From Sulfurovum sp. 16-42-52 (GTDB lineage Bacteria > Campylobacterota > Campylobacteria > Campylobacterales > Sulfurovaceae): 64,000 bases of DNA. The notes below the pieces were generated by a model. That model saw only the letters and a program-made list of their open reading frames with translations, was not told the DNA's origin and did no database searches. The DNA lies in NCBI GenBank assembly GCA_002281755.1, contig NCHB01000007.1, forward strand, positions 1 through 64,000, given 5' to 3'. The translations under genes and the position numbers were made by a program. The first letter of the stretch is position 1; every line of letters starts with the position of its first letter. Positions 33,250 to 41,811 of the stretch are shown piece after piece.

Positions 33250-34359
33250 CTACTCTTCATTTCGCATTCGTATCGCATTGTTATGCAAAAACATCGCTTC
33301 TTCTTCTTCGGTTGAGCAACGAGGGCATGTCTGCTCACCACCCCTATAGGTAAAACTATTTCCACATTCATTGCAGCGTTTAATGTTAAAGGTAGCGAGT
33401 GTTCTTTGTGATGGTTCAAAAAACTCTTTGATTTCAAATCCGCTTTGCAATTGTATCGCATCAGGCTCACAGGCATCATGACACAAACGACACTTCAGAC
33501 AAAGCATGGCATCAAAATGAATCAGAGAAAACTTTGCATCCGAACTCAAAGCACCGCTGGGACAGATACGGTAACAGATTTGACAGTTTGTACAGGCATC
33601 GGTGACAAATTTTTGGGACACAAAACTCACTTCTTCTTCAGGAAGTATTTCAAATGTTTCGGGCACGCCTGCACGTTTGAGTGCTGTGAATAATATCTTA
33701 CGTTTATCGGGTACACGTTTTTCCCTGATTTTTGCTATAGTCTCTGTATCCAAGCCAAATCGTTTCAGTTCATCGGCATTCACGGCTTCATCAAAAGTTT
33801 TTTTAACCTTGAGTGCTCCCTTGATGGAGGCTGTCTCTAAAAAAGCACGTCTTGAAGCAGTCTCCTCTTCAGTTTCTTCTTGTTCTTTGTCCAACGTTGT
33901 TTTTATGACATAGTTGCTTGAGAGCTGTTTAGAAGAGAAGGAAGAAAGAATGAAGTTGGCTTCTTCAAGCATCGCGTGTATATGCGCAAACAAATCACTT
34001 CCCTCTTCATAAGAACTCAAATCCAACGATATCTCTTCATCGCTTGCCAATGCCAAGGCTATCAAATGCTCCACACTCAACACCGATAAACACGGCACAT
34101 TGAGTTTGGGAGAAATGTACCGTACTTTGGATTCCAAAAAAGTAAAGAAAAACTCTGTGGTTGAAAACCCGGACAAAGAAAAAGCTTCGGTAGGACACAC
34201 CCCCACACAAGCAGCTGCTTCGATACCTGTAGCGTTTGCGAAGGTAGGAAGATTGTCCACTATCTGAATACTTGAGGGGGCTACATCCATGCACTTTGTA
34301 CAGGCTGAAAACTTACTTTTGGCTCTCACACAGAGACTGACATCAAACTCTAATTGCAT
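33250..34359 (-). CDS. Multi-cluster 4Fe-4S protein with C-terminal zinc ribbon
   Basis: A 369-residue soluble protein in three parts. Residues 1-75 hold a degenerate ferredoxin-like Cys set (CVRAKSKFSACTKC, ACVGVCP). Residues about 250-310 are a standard bacterial 2[4Fe-4S] module (CTNCQICYRICPSG, CLKCRLCHDACEPD). The C terminus has a rubredoxin/zinc-ribbon pair (CNECGNSFTYRG, CPRC). Its ATG overlaps the TorD-like stop by one base (TGATG). No Tat or Sec signal, so it is cytoplasmic, probably a NapF-like maturation factor or an electron carrier for the molybdoenzyme. Confidence 0.75.
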   Translation of the reverse strand: MQLEFDVSLCVRAKSKFSACTKCMDVAPSSIQIVDNLPTFANATGIEAAACVGVCPTEAFSLSGFSTTEFFFTFLESKVRYISPKLNVPCLSVLSVEHLIALALASDEEISLDLSSYEEGSDLFAHIHAMLEEANFILSSFSSKQLSSNYVIKTTLDKEQEETEEETASRRAFLETASIKGALKVKKTFDEAVNADELKRFGLDTETIAKIREKRVPDKRKILFTALKRAGVPETFEILPEEEVSFVSQKFVTDACTNCQICYRICPSGALSSDAKFSLIHFDAMLCLKCRLCHDACEPDAIQLQSGFEIKEFFEPSQRTLATFNIKRCNECGNSFTYRGGEQTCPRCSTEEEEAMFLHNNAIRMRNEE

Positions 34360-34994
34360 CAGTGTTCACAATTGCTTTGCAGTGTTTGCGTGATATACTC
34401 AAAATCACTCAATAAAAATTCCAAAGTCAACTCAGCACCATCATGATACAGAGGGGTTCTGGACTCTTTTTTGGCGTTAATTAAAAAGAGTGGTGCCCAT
34501 TCTAAAAGATGCTCTTGCAAAAAAGATTTTTGCACATCAAGCAACTCACAAATACCCTCTTTATCATCCGCATCAAAGGCTCTTTGCTGTGCCATACAAA
34601 GCATATACATAAATTCGAGCTCGACACCAATATGATCAGGACTAACAACCCGTGCTTTATCGAGTTCGACTCTAAATCCATACTCATTATACAAATCAAG
34701 CACAGGATTGTCTCCACCACTCTCGATCATTTGATCATCTCTAGTATAAAAACTTTCATACGGAATCAAATCCAGCAAAAACAGATTGGCAAAATCTACA
34801 TTATACTGCTCGGCTATGAGTGTCTCATTTGTATATTTGCTGCGTTTTTCCCACGTCTGATAGTGTGGAAATAACGACAATAAGGCCTCATTACTTTCAA
34901 TGGTATCCAAAAATGCACTGTCAACCTCAGTCATCATCAGCCTAGAAATCAAGGCATATAAGGTGATTCTATTTTCAATTTCTTCTTTTATCAT
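34359..34994 (-). CDS. TorD/DmsD-family molybdoenzyme chaperone
   Basis: An all-helical, 211-residue cytoplasmic protein. The pattern YESFYTRDD (near residue 80) and the LGVELEFMYMLCMAQQ-like stretch HIGVELEFMYMLCMAQQRA (near residue 120) correspond to the conserved face of TorD-like chaperones, which bind the Tat leader and keep the apoenzyme open for cofactor insertion. It is encoded behind the Tat-exported catalytic subunit, separated from it by a perfect hairpin at 35035-35063 that may lower its expression. Confidence 0.82.
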   Translation of the reverse strand: MIKEEIENRITLYALISRLMMTEVDSAFLDTIESNEALLSLFPHYQTWEKRSKYTNETLIAEQYNVDFANLFLLDLIPYESFYTRDDQMIESGGDNPVLDLYNEYGFRVELDKARVVSPDHIGVELEFMYMLCMAQQRAFDADDKEGICELLDVQKSFLQEHLLEWAPLFLINAKKESRTPLYHDGAELTLEFLLSDFEYITQTLQSNCEH

Positions 34995-35034
34995 GGTGCT
35001 CTTTTAGTGATAGTATCGTTTTGCAGCAGTGTAA

Positions 35035-35063
35035 TAACGCTTCTTTATCTTAAAGAAGCGTTA
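35035..35063 (-). other. 13-bp hairpin between catalytic subunit and chaperone genes
   Basis: Arms 35035-35047 and 35051-35063 form a perfect 13-bp stem with a 3-nt loop, 11 nt after the stop of the large molybdoenzyme gene on the minus strand. No T-run follows in the direction of transcription, so it is more likely an mRNA 3'-end stabiliser or partial attenuator than a full terminator. Confidence 0.65.
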
Positions 35064-35073
35064 AAAGGAGGTG

Positions 35074-38000
35074 TTACCCTTTTATCTCAACAGACCAGGC
35101 ATTTTTAGTCAACGGCCATACCGGTCGTTTAAGCTGCGTTGGTCTTCTGGTTGTATTAGTACTGTCAAGCGGTCTAGCCAGCTCATCTCTCCACGCTTTA
35201 TAAATTTTGAAGTTATTCTCATAGTTGACGTAAATATCACCTATCACTTCATCCTTACCTGCAAGCGTGATCGATACTTTTTGGTGCCATGCATGGTTAC
35301 ATGCAATTGGATCCGGGTGTGCAGGTGCAACAGCATTTTGCCATGAACCGCTCAATCCGTTCCACCAAATATTATCAAGGTCTCTGTTGTATTCTTTAAA
35401 CTGCCATGTATCTTTTCTTGCCATCATTCCAGCAACGATACCCTCTTTTGGCTTGAGCGTACCGATTTTATCATCCATCGTCATTTCATACAATGGTGAG
35501 CCGACACCCATGACACCCAATTTTTTATCAAAACCAGGGATGTCAACTGTATTTTGAAGTTTCCATCTACCTGCGTGGTGTGAACAAGCCAAGGTACCTG
35601 GCAATACCGCCTCAGTCGGTACAGCCATCGCGATAAAATACCCAGACTCAAGTCCACAAACGGTATCTGAAATCGTAACTTTGATACTGTCGCCACGTTT
35701 GATACCCAATCTTTCAGCATCAACAGTCGCTATCCAGATAGGGTTATGGTTTTGTGAAATCTCCATCAAATGTTTAGAGTTCACTGAACGCGTATGGATA
35801 TTATATGACAACCTAAAGATAGGATTCAGGGCAAAATCATTCTCGTTAACCATATGGTCATGGTGTACCTGAGAAACGATGTGTACCATTTTTTGACGTT
35901 GTTCTTTGGTTGTCGGATAGACCGGTATCGCATACTCAGGCCATTTCCAGTCTTTCATCCATGAGGCATAAAACTCCATCTTACGGCTTTGTGAATTAAA
36001 TCCGGCAACTACTTTGTCACCCATTTTGATACCCATTGCTTTTTCGTCGTCCGTACCTAGCACTTTTGCTCTAGCGATACCCTTCTCATCTACCCACATA
36101 GAGGATGGATCAAATTTGATCTCCATCGATTCAATTGCACCATGTTCTTCAACAAGTTCTCTTTCTTGAGGACGATAGATATTTGCTTTTTCCAACCATG
36201 TACCCATATCACGCATCATTTCATAGTTAGGGTATTTGCTCCCTGCATATTTAGGGTTCTTTTTTGCTTCAATACTCAAATGGTGTACATTTTCAAATAC
36301 AGCCTGATACCATTCAGGAATAGTTACCGGTCTGCTTGGGTCTTCTTTACTTGCCCAGTGTTGTCTGACACCAAGGCTTCCATCAGGGTCAACATGGTGT
36401 ACCATGATATTTGCCCAGAACTCAACCTCTTCCCATACTTCACCAAGACCTGCTTTTGTATGCGCTTCAAGTGTTGCACGAGTCGGATTCTCGGCCACCC
36501 ATCCCATTTTCTCCAAAGCCACTCTAAGTGCAGGCTGTCTAAAACTTAGCCATTGTGCCGGCATCGTCGCTTCAGAGTGTTGGTCATGTCTCTCACTCGC
36601 CAAACCAGTAGGCAAGATGTAGTCACAGTACCAGTTTGTCTCCGACCATGTTGGAGAGAGATTTACCGTCATCTCCATCTTACTTTCATTTTTCAGCACA
36701 TCAATCCATCTGAAACCATCCGGGTTAATCCACGCAGGGTTATACATTCTTGGAATATAGAGTGCCAATTTTGTTGGAACATTCACACCTTTTGCATGCC
36801 AGTTTTGTTGCCACTCTTCATCCGCTAAGAGGTGTGGCAAGAGATAACTTGGCTCATTGGTTGAGAGTGGGAAATCCGGTGGCCACAAAAGCTCATTCCA
36901 TGCATCAACTGCGCCCGGTTTTTTTCCAGCTTGCGTTGCCGCATCTCCTTTTGCGTTTACAAAAATTTCATGGAAATAATATTGTCCCACATTTCCAACA
37001 TCACCCGTCATACATCCACGAAGAGCCAAAGCCAAAACACCCGCTCTTACGTTCATCCAACCGCCACGGTTACCGATTGTTCCTGCTCGCCAGAAGTAAG
37101 TAGTGACTTTATCTTCAGCTTCGATGAACATTTCAAAAAGTTTCTCTAGCGACTTAGCGTCTACGCGACACTCTTTGGCTGCAAACTCTAACGTGTACGG
37201 TTTATACATCTCTTGAAGCAAGGCGATGAAATCCTCATAGGTTTCACCGGCAGGTACTTTTGAAATATAGCCTTGAGCAACCATATACTCTAGGTATTCT
37301 TTGTCTTTAAGCAGTACATCCCAGTTCATCCAATCTTTAATCGCCTCATGATTGATATAACTTGTGTGTCGTTTTGGATCTATTTCATTGACTATTCTAT
37401 TAACAAGATAGAGATACAATGCAGCCTCTGTTCCTGGCCAGATCGGAACCCAAAGGTCTGCCATACCGGCTGAGTTTGACATACGCGGATCCATAACTAC
37501 CAGTTTTGCACCTTTTTTTCTTGCATCAGCGATAAATCCTGCATGCTGTTGGAAAAAGTGTCCTGCATCTGCTGCATGAGAAGACTGAAGGAAAATCAAT
37601 TTACTGTTTGCCCAATCCGGACTTGGTCTGTCATCACCAAACCATTGTGACAATCCTTGTCTTGCACCTGAACTACATACGTTTGAGTGAGAGTTGTGTC
37701 CGTCAACACCCATAGAGTAAAGCACTCTGTGCCCAAAACCACTTTCATTAGGGCGCCCCACATGGTACATAATCTCTTTTTTAGAGAGCTCATCTCCACT
37801 TTTGAGCGTATCGTGCATTTTTTTGCCGATAGTCTCCATCGCTTCATCCCAAGTCGTTCTTACCCATTTACCTTCACCACGCTTAGAACCTGGTGCACGT
37901 TTAAGTGGGAAAGGGATACGATCTGGGTCATACATTTGGGACTGTACCGCATACCCTTTTGCACAGTTTCTACCACGGCTTGCCGGGTGAAGCGGATTTC

Positions 38001-38427
38001 CCATATGTTTACGGACTCTAAGGTCTCTTGGATCTTTAGATGCTTTATAGTCACCAATGTCAACCCATGCTGTGATACCGCATGCTGCTTCACAGTTAGA
38101 ACAAACAGCAGGCACTAGCATGTATTCGATAGCTTTAATCCCTGTAGGGTTTTCTGCACTCCATACACCGTTTCTACCTGTTCCGCCTCTTTTCCAATCC
38201 TCTCCGCTGAGCTCACTAAAGCTGTCCCATTCACTAAAAGGCGGGTAAAAAGAAAGCGTTTTAGGTGTTGGCGTAAACTTTGTCTCAGCCACTGCTGGCG
38301 TATCCACTACCGTTTTAAATACACCAGTAGCCAATGATGCACCTGCTACCGTGTAAGCCGTACCTTTAAGGAAACTTCTTCTACCTTCGATAAAATTTTT
38401 ATCTTCTGTATTCATTGATTTTGTCAT
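35074..38427 (-). CDS. Tat-exported molybdopterin oxidoreductase, catalytic subunit (CISM family)
   Basis: A 1117-residue DMSO-reductase-family enzyme. The Tat signal is EGRRSFLKG (Arg16-Arg17). Cysteines 109, 112, 116 and 155 form the proximal [4Fe-4S] site (CSNCEAAC...GRNCAKG). Cys251 in SHSNVCSSGARQG is the candidate molybdenum ligand, then come the MGD-binding domains and the C-terminal MopB domain. With the PsrB-like and NrfD-like genes it forms a periplasmic quinone-linked complex of Psr/Ttr/Sre type. It is much longer than PsrA or PhsA (about 760). Likely substrates are inorganic sulfur compounds (polysulfide, tetrathionate, thiosulfate) but sequence does not decide. Confidence 0.85.
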   Translation of the reverse strand: MTKSMNTEDKNFIEGRRSFLKGTAYTVAGASLATGVFKTVVDTPAVAETKFTPTPKTLSFYPPFSEWDSFSELSGEDWKRGGTGRNGVWSAENPTGIKAIEYMLVPAVCSNCEAACGITAWVDIGDYKASKDPRDLRVRKHMGNPLHPASRGRNCAKGYAVQSQMYDPDRIPFPLKRAPGSKRGEGKWVRTTWDEAMETIGKKMHDTLKSGDELSKKEIMYHVGRPNESGFGHRVLYSMGVDGHNSHSNVCSSGARQGLSQWFGDDRPSPDWANSKLIFLQSSHAADAGHFFQQHAGFIADARKKGAKLVVMDPRMSNSAGMADLWVPIWPGTEAALYLYLVNRIVNEIDPKRHTSYINHEAIKDWMNWDVLLKDKEYLEYMVAQGYISKVPAGETYEDFIALLQEMYKPYTLEFAAKECRVDAKSLEKLFEMFIEAEDKVTTYFWRAGTIGNRGGWMNVRAGVLALALRGCMTGDVGNVGQYYFHEIFVNAKGDAATQAGKKPGAVDAWNELLWPPDFPLSTNEPSYLLPHLLADEEWQQNWHAKGVNVPTKLALYIPRMYNPAWINPDGFRWIDVLKNESKMEMTVNLSPTWSETNWYCDYILPTGLASERHDQHSEATMPAQWLSFRQPALRVALEKMGWVAENPTRATLEAHTKAGLGEVWEEVEFWANIMVHHVDPDGSLGVRQHWASKEDPSRPVTIPEWYQAVFENVHHLSIEAKKNPKYAGSKYPNYEMMRDMGTWLEKANIYRPQERELVEEHGAIESMEIKFDPSSMWVDEKGIARAKVLGTDDEKAMGIKMGDKVVAGFNSQSRKMEFYASWMKDWKWPEYAIPVYPTTKEQRQKMVHIVSQVHHDHMVNENDFALNPIFRLSYNIHTRSVNSKHLMEISQNHNPIWIATVDAERLGIKRGDSIKVTISDTVCGLESGYFIAMAVPTEAVLPGTLACSHHAGRWKLQNTVDIPGFDKKLGVMGVGSPLYEMTMDDKIGTLKPKEGIVAGMMARKDTWQFKEYNRDLDNIWWNGLSGSWQNAVAPAHPDPIACNHAWHQKVSITLAGKDEVIGDIYVNYENNFKIYKAWRDELARPLDSTNTTRRPTQLKRPVWPLTKNAWSVEIKG

Positions 38428-38440
38428 AGATATCTTCTCC

Positions 38441-39391
38441 TTAACTTAATGGTAACATTTGTGGGATTTTAAGCCATACATCTTTAACCAAGAATAGCCC
38501 CACCAATGCTAGTATTGCTGCCAATCGAAGCAGCGTAATGTTATCTGATTTAATCGTACTGAGTCCCAAAAAGAACGGGATAATAAAGCCCAGTGTCATA
38601 CCTGTCCAAAACTCTACATTGTATGCTCCGCCGGCATGTACAAAGGCCAATGTCGCTTCTGCTTCAGAAGACTTGAATGAGAAGAAATACTCACTCATAT
38701 ACATCGCAAACGAAAAGAACACTGCAATCGTCAGAACAAAAGCCAAATCTTTTCTAGCCTCTTTGCTCCAAGAACCAGAGACCAAAATCAGAGCTGCAGA
38801 ACCTGCCATAAATGCTGCCCACAACATCTGCATCACTTCAGTCGGTGCCTGCCATAACTCACGTGCACTTGACTGAGCCATGATGATGGCTGTATAGGTT
38901 GTGACAGGAATGGCTAAAAACACCAAGAATGGCATGATTTTTTCATACACCGCTGAATTATTTCTTGCTAACGCACTCAGCTTACAATTTTTACCGCCAA
39001 GTGTCGGGAATGCATCTGCTACACCGATAAGCAATAAAACAGTCACCAGGCCCAAGAAAAGAGATGCCAACCACGCACCCACCGTGATGGATGAAGTCCA
39101 ATGCGGATGGGTGAAAATATGAATCATTCTATATGGCTGGTGCAAATCGATCAATGTAAACAACAAAAATACATTAAGAGCGATAAATGCAATCACAGGC
39201 ATGATCCATCTTAAATTGGGCATGGATTCTTTTTTATGTCTATAGAGCAAATAAGCTGCCAAAAAGACAACTCCGGTACCGATACTTTTTGCCCACATAT
39301 TGACTGTAATAATGCTACCCCAAACGATACCCTGAATCGGGACGTCAAGTGTTACAATTGCTTGTGTCGCGTGTATTGTATTTTCAACCAT
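38441..39391 (-). CDS. NrfD/PsrC-family membrane quinol subunit
   Basis: A 316-residue protein with eight to ten TM helices; LIDLHQPYRMIHIFTHPHWTSSITVGAWL carries the family's D-x3-P and S-x-T-x-G features near residue 85. It anchors the complex and exchanges electrons with menaquinol. The start used is ATG 39391, 1 nt after the ferredoxin stop and preceded by GGAGG at 8 nt; the longer frame reaching into the ferredoxin gene is not needed. It lies between ferredoxin and catalytic genes, so the order is B-C-A. Confidence 0.87.
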   Translation of the reverse strand: MVENTIHATQAIVTLDVPIQGIVWGSIITVNMWAKSIGTGVVFLAAYLLYRHKKESMPNLRWIMPVIAFIALNVFLLFTLIDLHQPYRMIHIFTHPHWTSSITVGAWLASLFLGLVTVLLLIGVADAFPTLGGKNCKLSALARNNSAVYEKIMPFLVFLAIPVTTYTAIIMAQSSARELWQAPTEVMQMLWAAFMAGSAALILVSGSWSKEARKDLAFVLTIAVFFSFAMYMSEYFFSFKSSEAEATLAFVHAGGAYNVEFWTGMTLGFIIPFFLGLSTIKSDNITLLRLAAILALVGLFLVKDVWLKIPQMLPLS

Positions 39392-39392
39392 C

Positions 39393-40148
39393 TTAGTGTC
39401 CTCCTTCTTTACTGTGTGTTTCCACATTTTCCTGCATCGCTGTAAAGTTGTCATTGTTTAACTTCGCGTGACCTGCAAACGGTGCCAAGAATCTGTCTAA
39501 AATACTGTGATGTTTGTCTCCGACGTGCTCCAAATGCGTGATGTCGTTAAAGAGACTGAACCCTTCTAGTCTTTGATGTGCAAGCGGATTAAGTGTTTGA
39601 TTACCGCCGCCGACATAAAAGTGTGTCGGAGAAGTATGCTTTTCAGGTTTACGAACCTGTACGGCACCTTTGTGTTCCATGATATAACGTGAGATATGGC
39701 TGTTGTCATCTTCGATGTCACCAAAAATATTGGCTTCAACAGGACAAACAACCACACAAGCAGGCATCATGCCACTTTCGATACGGTGTGCACAATACGT
39801 ACATTTGTCTGCTGTGTTTGTTTCAGGATCCATATAGATAGCACCATAAGGACAGGCCATCATACAGCCAGCACACCCGATACAGCGTGAACTATCGATA
39901 TTGACAATCCCATTTTCCAAATAATGCAATGCAGATACCGGACAGATACGCTCACACGGTGCGCTCTCACAGTGGTTACAGCGAAGCGGTGTAAACGATC
40001 TTTTTGTCTCTGGAAATACGCCAAGATCAATGTATTTAACACGCAAACGCCAAGAACTAAGTGGAACTTCATTTTCCACTTTACAAGCAATCTCACAACC
40101 TTTGCAGCCCATACAAAGACTGAGGTCAACTAAGAAACCTAATTTCAT
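39393..40148 (-). CDS. Ferredoxin-type electron-transfer subunit with four 4Fe-4S sites
   Basis: A 251-residue PsrB/DmsB-like subunit. Four Cys groups are visible: CMGCKGCEIACK (near residue 14), CNHCESAPCERICP (57), CIGCAGCMMACP (89) and CTYCAHRIESGMMPACVVVCP (117). It would pass electrons between the NrfD-like subunit and the molybdenum subunit; export probably by hitch-hiking on the Tat leader of the large subunit as it has none itself. First gene of the operon, 26 nt downstream of a perfect Fur/PerR-type palindrome. Confidence 0.9.
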   Translation of the reverse strand: MKLGFLVDLSLCMGCKGCEIACKVENEVPLSSWRLRVKYIDLGVFPETKRSFTPLRCNHCESAPCERICPVSALHYLENGIVNIDSSRCIGCAGCMMACPYGAIYMDPETNTADKCTYCAHRIESGMMPACVVVCPVEANIFGDIEDDNSHISRYIMEHKGAVQVRKPEKHTSPTHFYVGGGNQTLNPLAHQRLEGFSLFNDITHLEHVGDKHHSILDRFLAPFAGHAKLNNDNFTAMQENVETHSKEGGH

Positions 40149-40171
40149 TCTTTCTCCTTAAATTTAGCTAT

Positions 40172-40190
40172 ACTTATAATAATTATAAGT
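40172..40190 (-). promoter_or_regulatory. Perfect Fur/PerR-type operator in the molybdoenzyme operon promoter
   Basis: TTATAATAATTATAA at 40174-40188 is a perfect 7-1-7 palindrome (9-1-9 when flanks are included, 40172-40190). It equals the B. subtilis PerR box and differs from the H. pylori Fur box TAATAATnATTATTA at two symmetric positions. Its TATAAT (minus strand) can also serve as the -10 of the operon, about 34 nt from the ATG, so binding would block the promoter. A fur gene lies in this window at 46938. Confidence 0.65.
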
Positions 40191-40332
40191 GTCCGTTTAT
40201 TATAAAATATAGGACAAACGCGTAATAACAATACTATAAAAATTTGGGTTAGATTTTGGTTATTTATTGAAAAAATGTTACGTTTTTGACACCGTGTCAC
40301 AAATTGGACACACTTCATCAAAATACTTGATA

Positions 40333-41358
40333 TCACTCTTCAATTATAAATGAAAAAACAGAGCCTTTGCCCTCTTCACTGTCGATTTGAAGTTTGCTGT
40401 GATGCATAGACAGTATGGTTTTAATGATAGACAGACCCAATCCCATAGAATTATCCCAATTATGCGTACCTGAACGGTAAAATTTCTTCGTTACTTTTTC
40501 AACATCATAGCTGTTGATTCCCACACCTTTGTCAATGACGGATACACTCCTGCCCGCTATACGGAGTATCACTTCATCTTTGGAGTATTTGAGAGCATTT
40601 TCTATCAGATTTTTCAGCACGATCTCCATGAGTGTCCGATCGGCCTCAACCTTCAACGAATCTCCCTCTATATGTATAACTCTGTTCTTATATTGTTCTT
40701 CGAGTACGAGTTTGACCTCTTGTGCCAGAACAAACATATCGAAGATACTTTTATGCAGTGTTGCTTCACCGCTTTCAAATTTATTCCACAACACCAGACG
40801 GCTTAACAGTGCTTCTATTTTGATACTGTTGTTGTAGATTTTGCCTAAAAATTTATCACGTAACTGTGAGGGGATCTCTTTGTCTTCTTCTAAAGTTTGC
40901 GAGTAGCCCATAATCGAGGCTATGGGGTTGCGAAATTCATGAGCGATTGCGGAGATCATGTCGCCACGCTGTTTATTTTTCAGTTTAAGCTTTGCATTAT
41001 AGCGCTGCTTGATTTGATCTCGTTTTCTGGCACTCTTGATCACCTTGATCAAATTTTGATTGATATCTTCAAACTCTTGGGTAAACAGTTCGATTTCATC
41101 GTCAAATTTTTCAACTTTGTCCAGATTTTCAAGGTATTTATTGATGACTACAAGCTCTTTTTGCATCCGAACTGCACCACGGTAAATGGCATAGATAAAG
41201 ACAGAAAAGCCTATGATCAAAAATGCGATAATCTCTAACGCAACAGTGCCATTTGAGACAAACACAAGCAAAATAAGACTAAAAAAAAGACTCGTTGCAA
41301 CGCTGAGTGTGACCAAACGTGCCATGATATATTCTGTAAAATGCGGACGTTTATACAC
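40333..41358 (-). CDS. Orphan membrane sensor histidine kinase
   Basis: Two TM helices at residues about 12-35 and 38-58 with almost no periplasmic loop, then a coiled linker and the HisKA motif SAIAHEFRNPIAS (phospho-acceptor His near residue 139), N box NLIENALKYSK, and G boxes VIDKGVGI and GLGLSIIKTIL. The tiny sensory loop suggests detection within the membrane or via cytoplasmic input. No response regulator gene is adjacent. It lies 184 nt upstream of the molybdoenzyme operon in the same direction and after the thioredoxin pair (10-nt gap). Confidence 0.88.
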   Translation of the reverse strand: MYKRPHFTEYIMARLVTLSVATSLFFSLILLVFVSNGTVALEIIAFLIIGFSVFIYAIYRGAVRMQKELVVINKYLENLDKVEKFDDEIELFTQEFEDINQNLIKVIKSARKRDQIKQRYNAKLKLKNKQRGDMISAIAHEFRNPIASIMGYSQTLEEDKEIPSQLRDKFLGKIYNNSIKIEALLSRLVLWNKFESGEATLHKSIFDMFVLAQEVKLVLEEQYKNRVIHIEGDSLKVEADRTLMEIVLKNLIENALKYSKDEVILRIAGRSVSVIDKGVGINSYDVEKVTKKFYRSGTHNWDNSMGLGLSIIKTILSMHHSKLQIDSEEGKGSVFSFIIEE

Positions 41359-41368
41359 GGTAAGCTCC

Positions 41369-41803
41369 CTAATTATCGGTTTCTATCTCAACAAGATAGC
41401 TTAAAAAATCTTCTGTTTCAAAATATCCGATAATCGTCTCAATGGTCTCTTTGTTAGCGGTCATAAAATGAAAACTCGGTATCGCCGCGGTAAAGCCTTC
41501 TATCTGCTTGATACTTTCTTTGTCTGACCTTTGCACTTTGAGTAATACATAGTCCTGTAATTTTACTTGCACATCAGGGTTGGAGAGTGCGCCATTTTTC
41601 ATCTTGACACACCACTTGCATTGTGGTTCTTCAACCATAACCATCACATCTTTATGCTCTTTTTTTGCGCGCTCAAATGCTGTAGAAAACGCTGTTTCCC
41701 ACTCAAGTTTATGATAGGCTTGCAGTATTTCTGTCTGTTGCCGCGCGAACCCTTGAGATACGCCCATACACCCTAATGCAACAAACAGTATGATCTTCTT
41801 CAC
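41369..41803 (-). CDS. Periplasmic thioredoxin-fold protein, copy 2 of a tandem pair
   Basis: A signal peptide (MKKIILFVALGCMGVSQGFA) precedes a thioredoxin-like domain with the CxxC motif CKWC (near residue 63) preceded by EEPQ, and a cis-proline region AIPSFHFM. The C-terminal ETEDFLSYL is nearly shared with the neighbouring copy (41812). It belongs to the DUF255/thioredoxin_7-like group. Role may be disulfide reduction in the periplasm. Encoded 8 nt after its paralogue. Confidence 0.8.
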   Translation of the reverse strand: MKKIILFVALGCMGVSQGFARQQTEILQAYHKLEWETAFSTAFERAKKEHKDVMVMVEEPQCKWCVKMKNGALSNPDVQVKLQDYVLLKVQRSDKESIKQIEGFTAAIPSFHFMTANKETIETIIGYFETEDFLSYLVEIETDN

Positions 41804-41811
41804 ACTTGACC

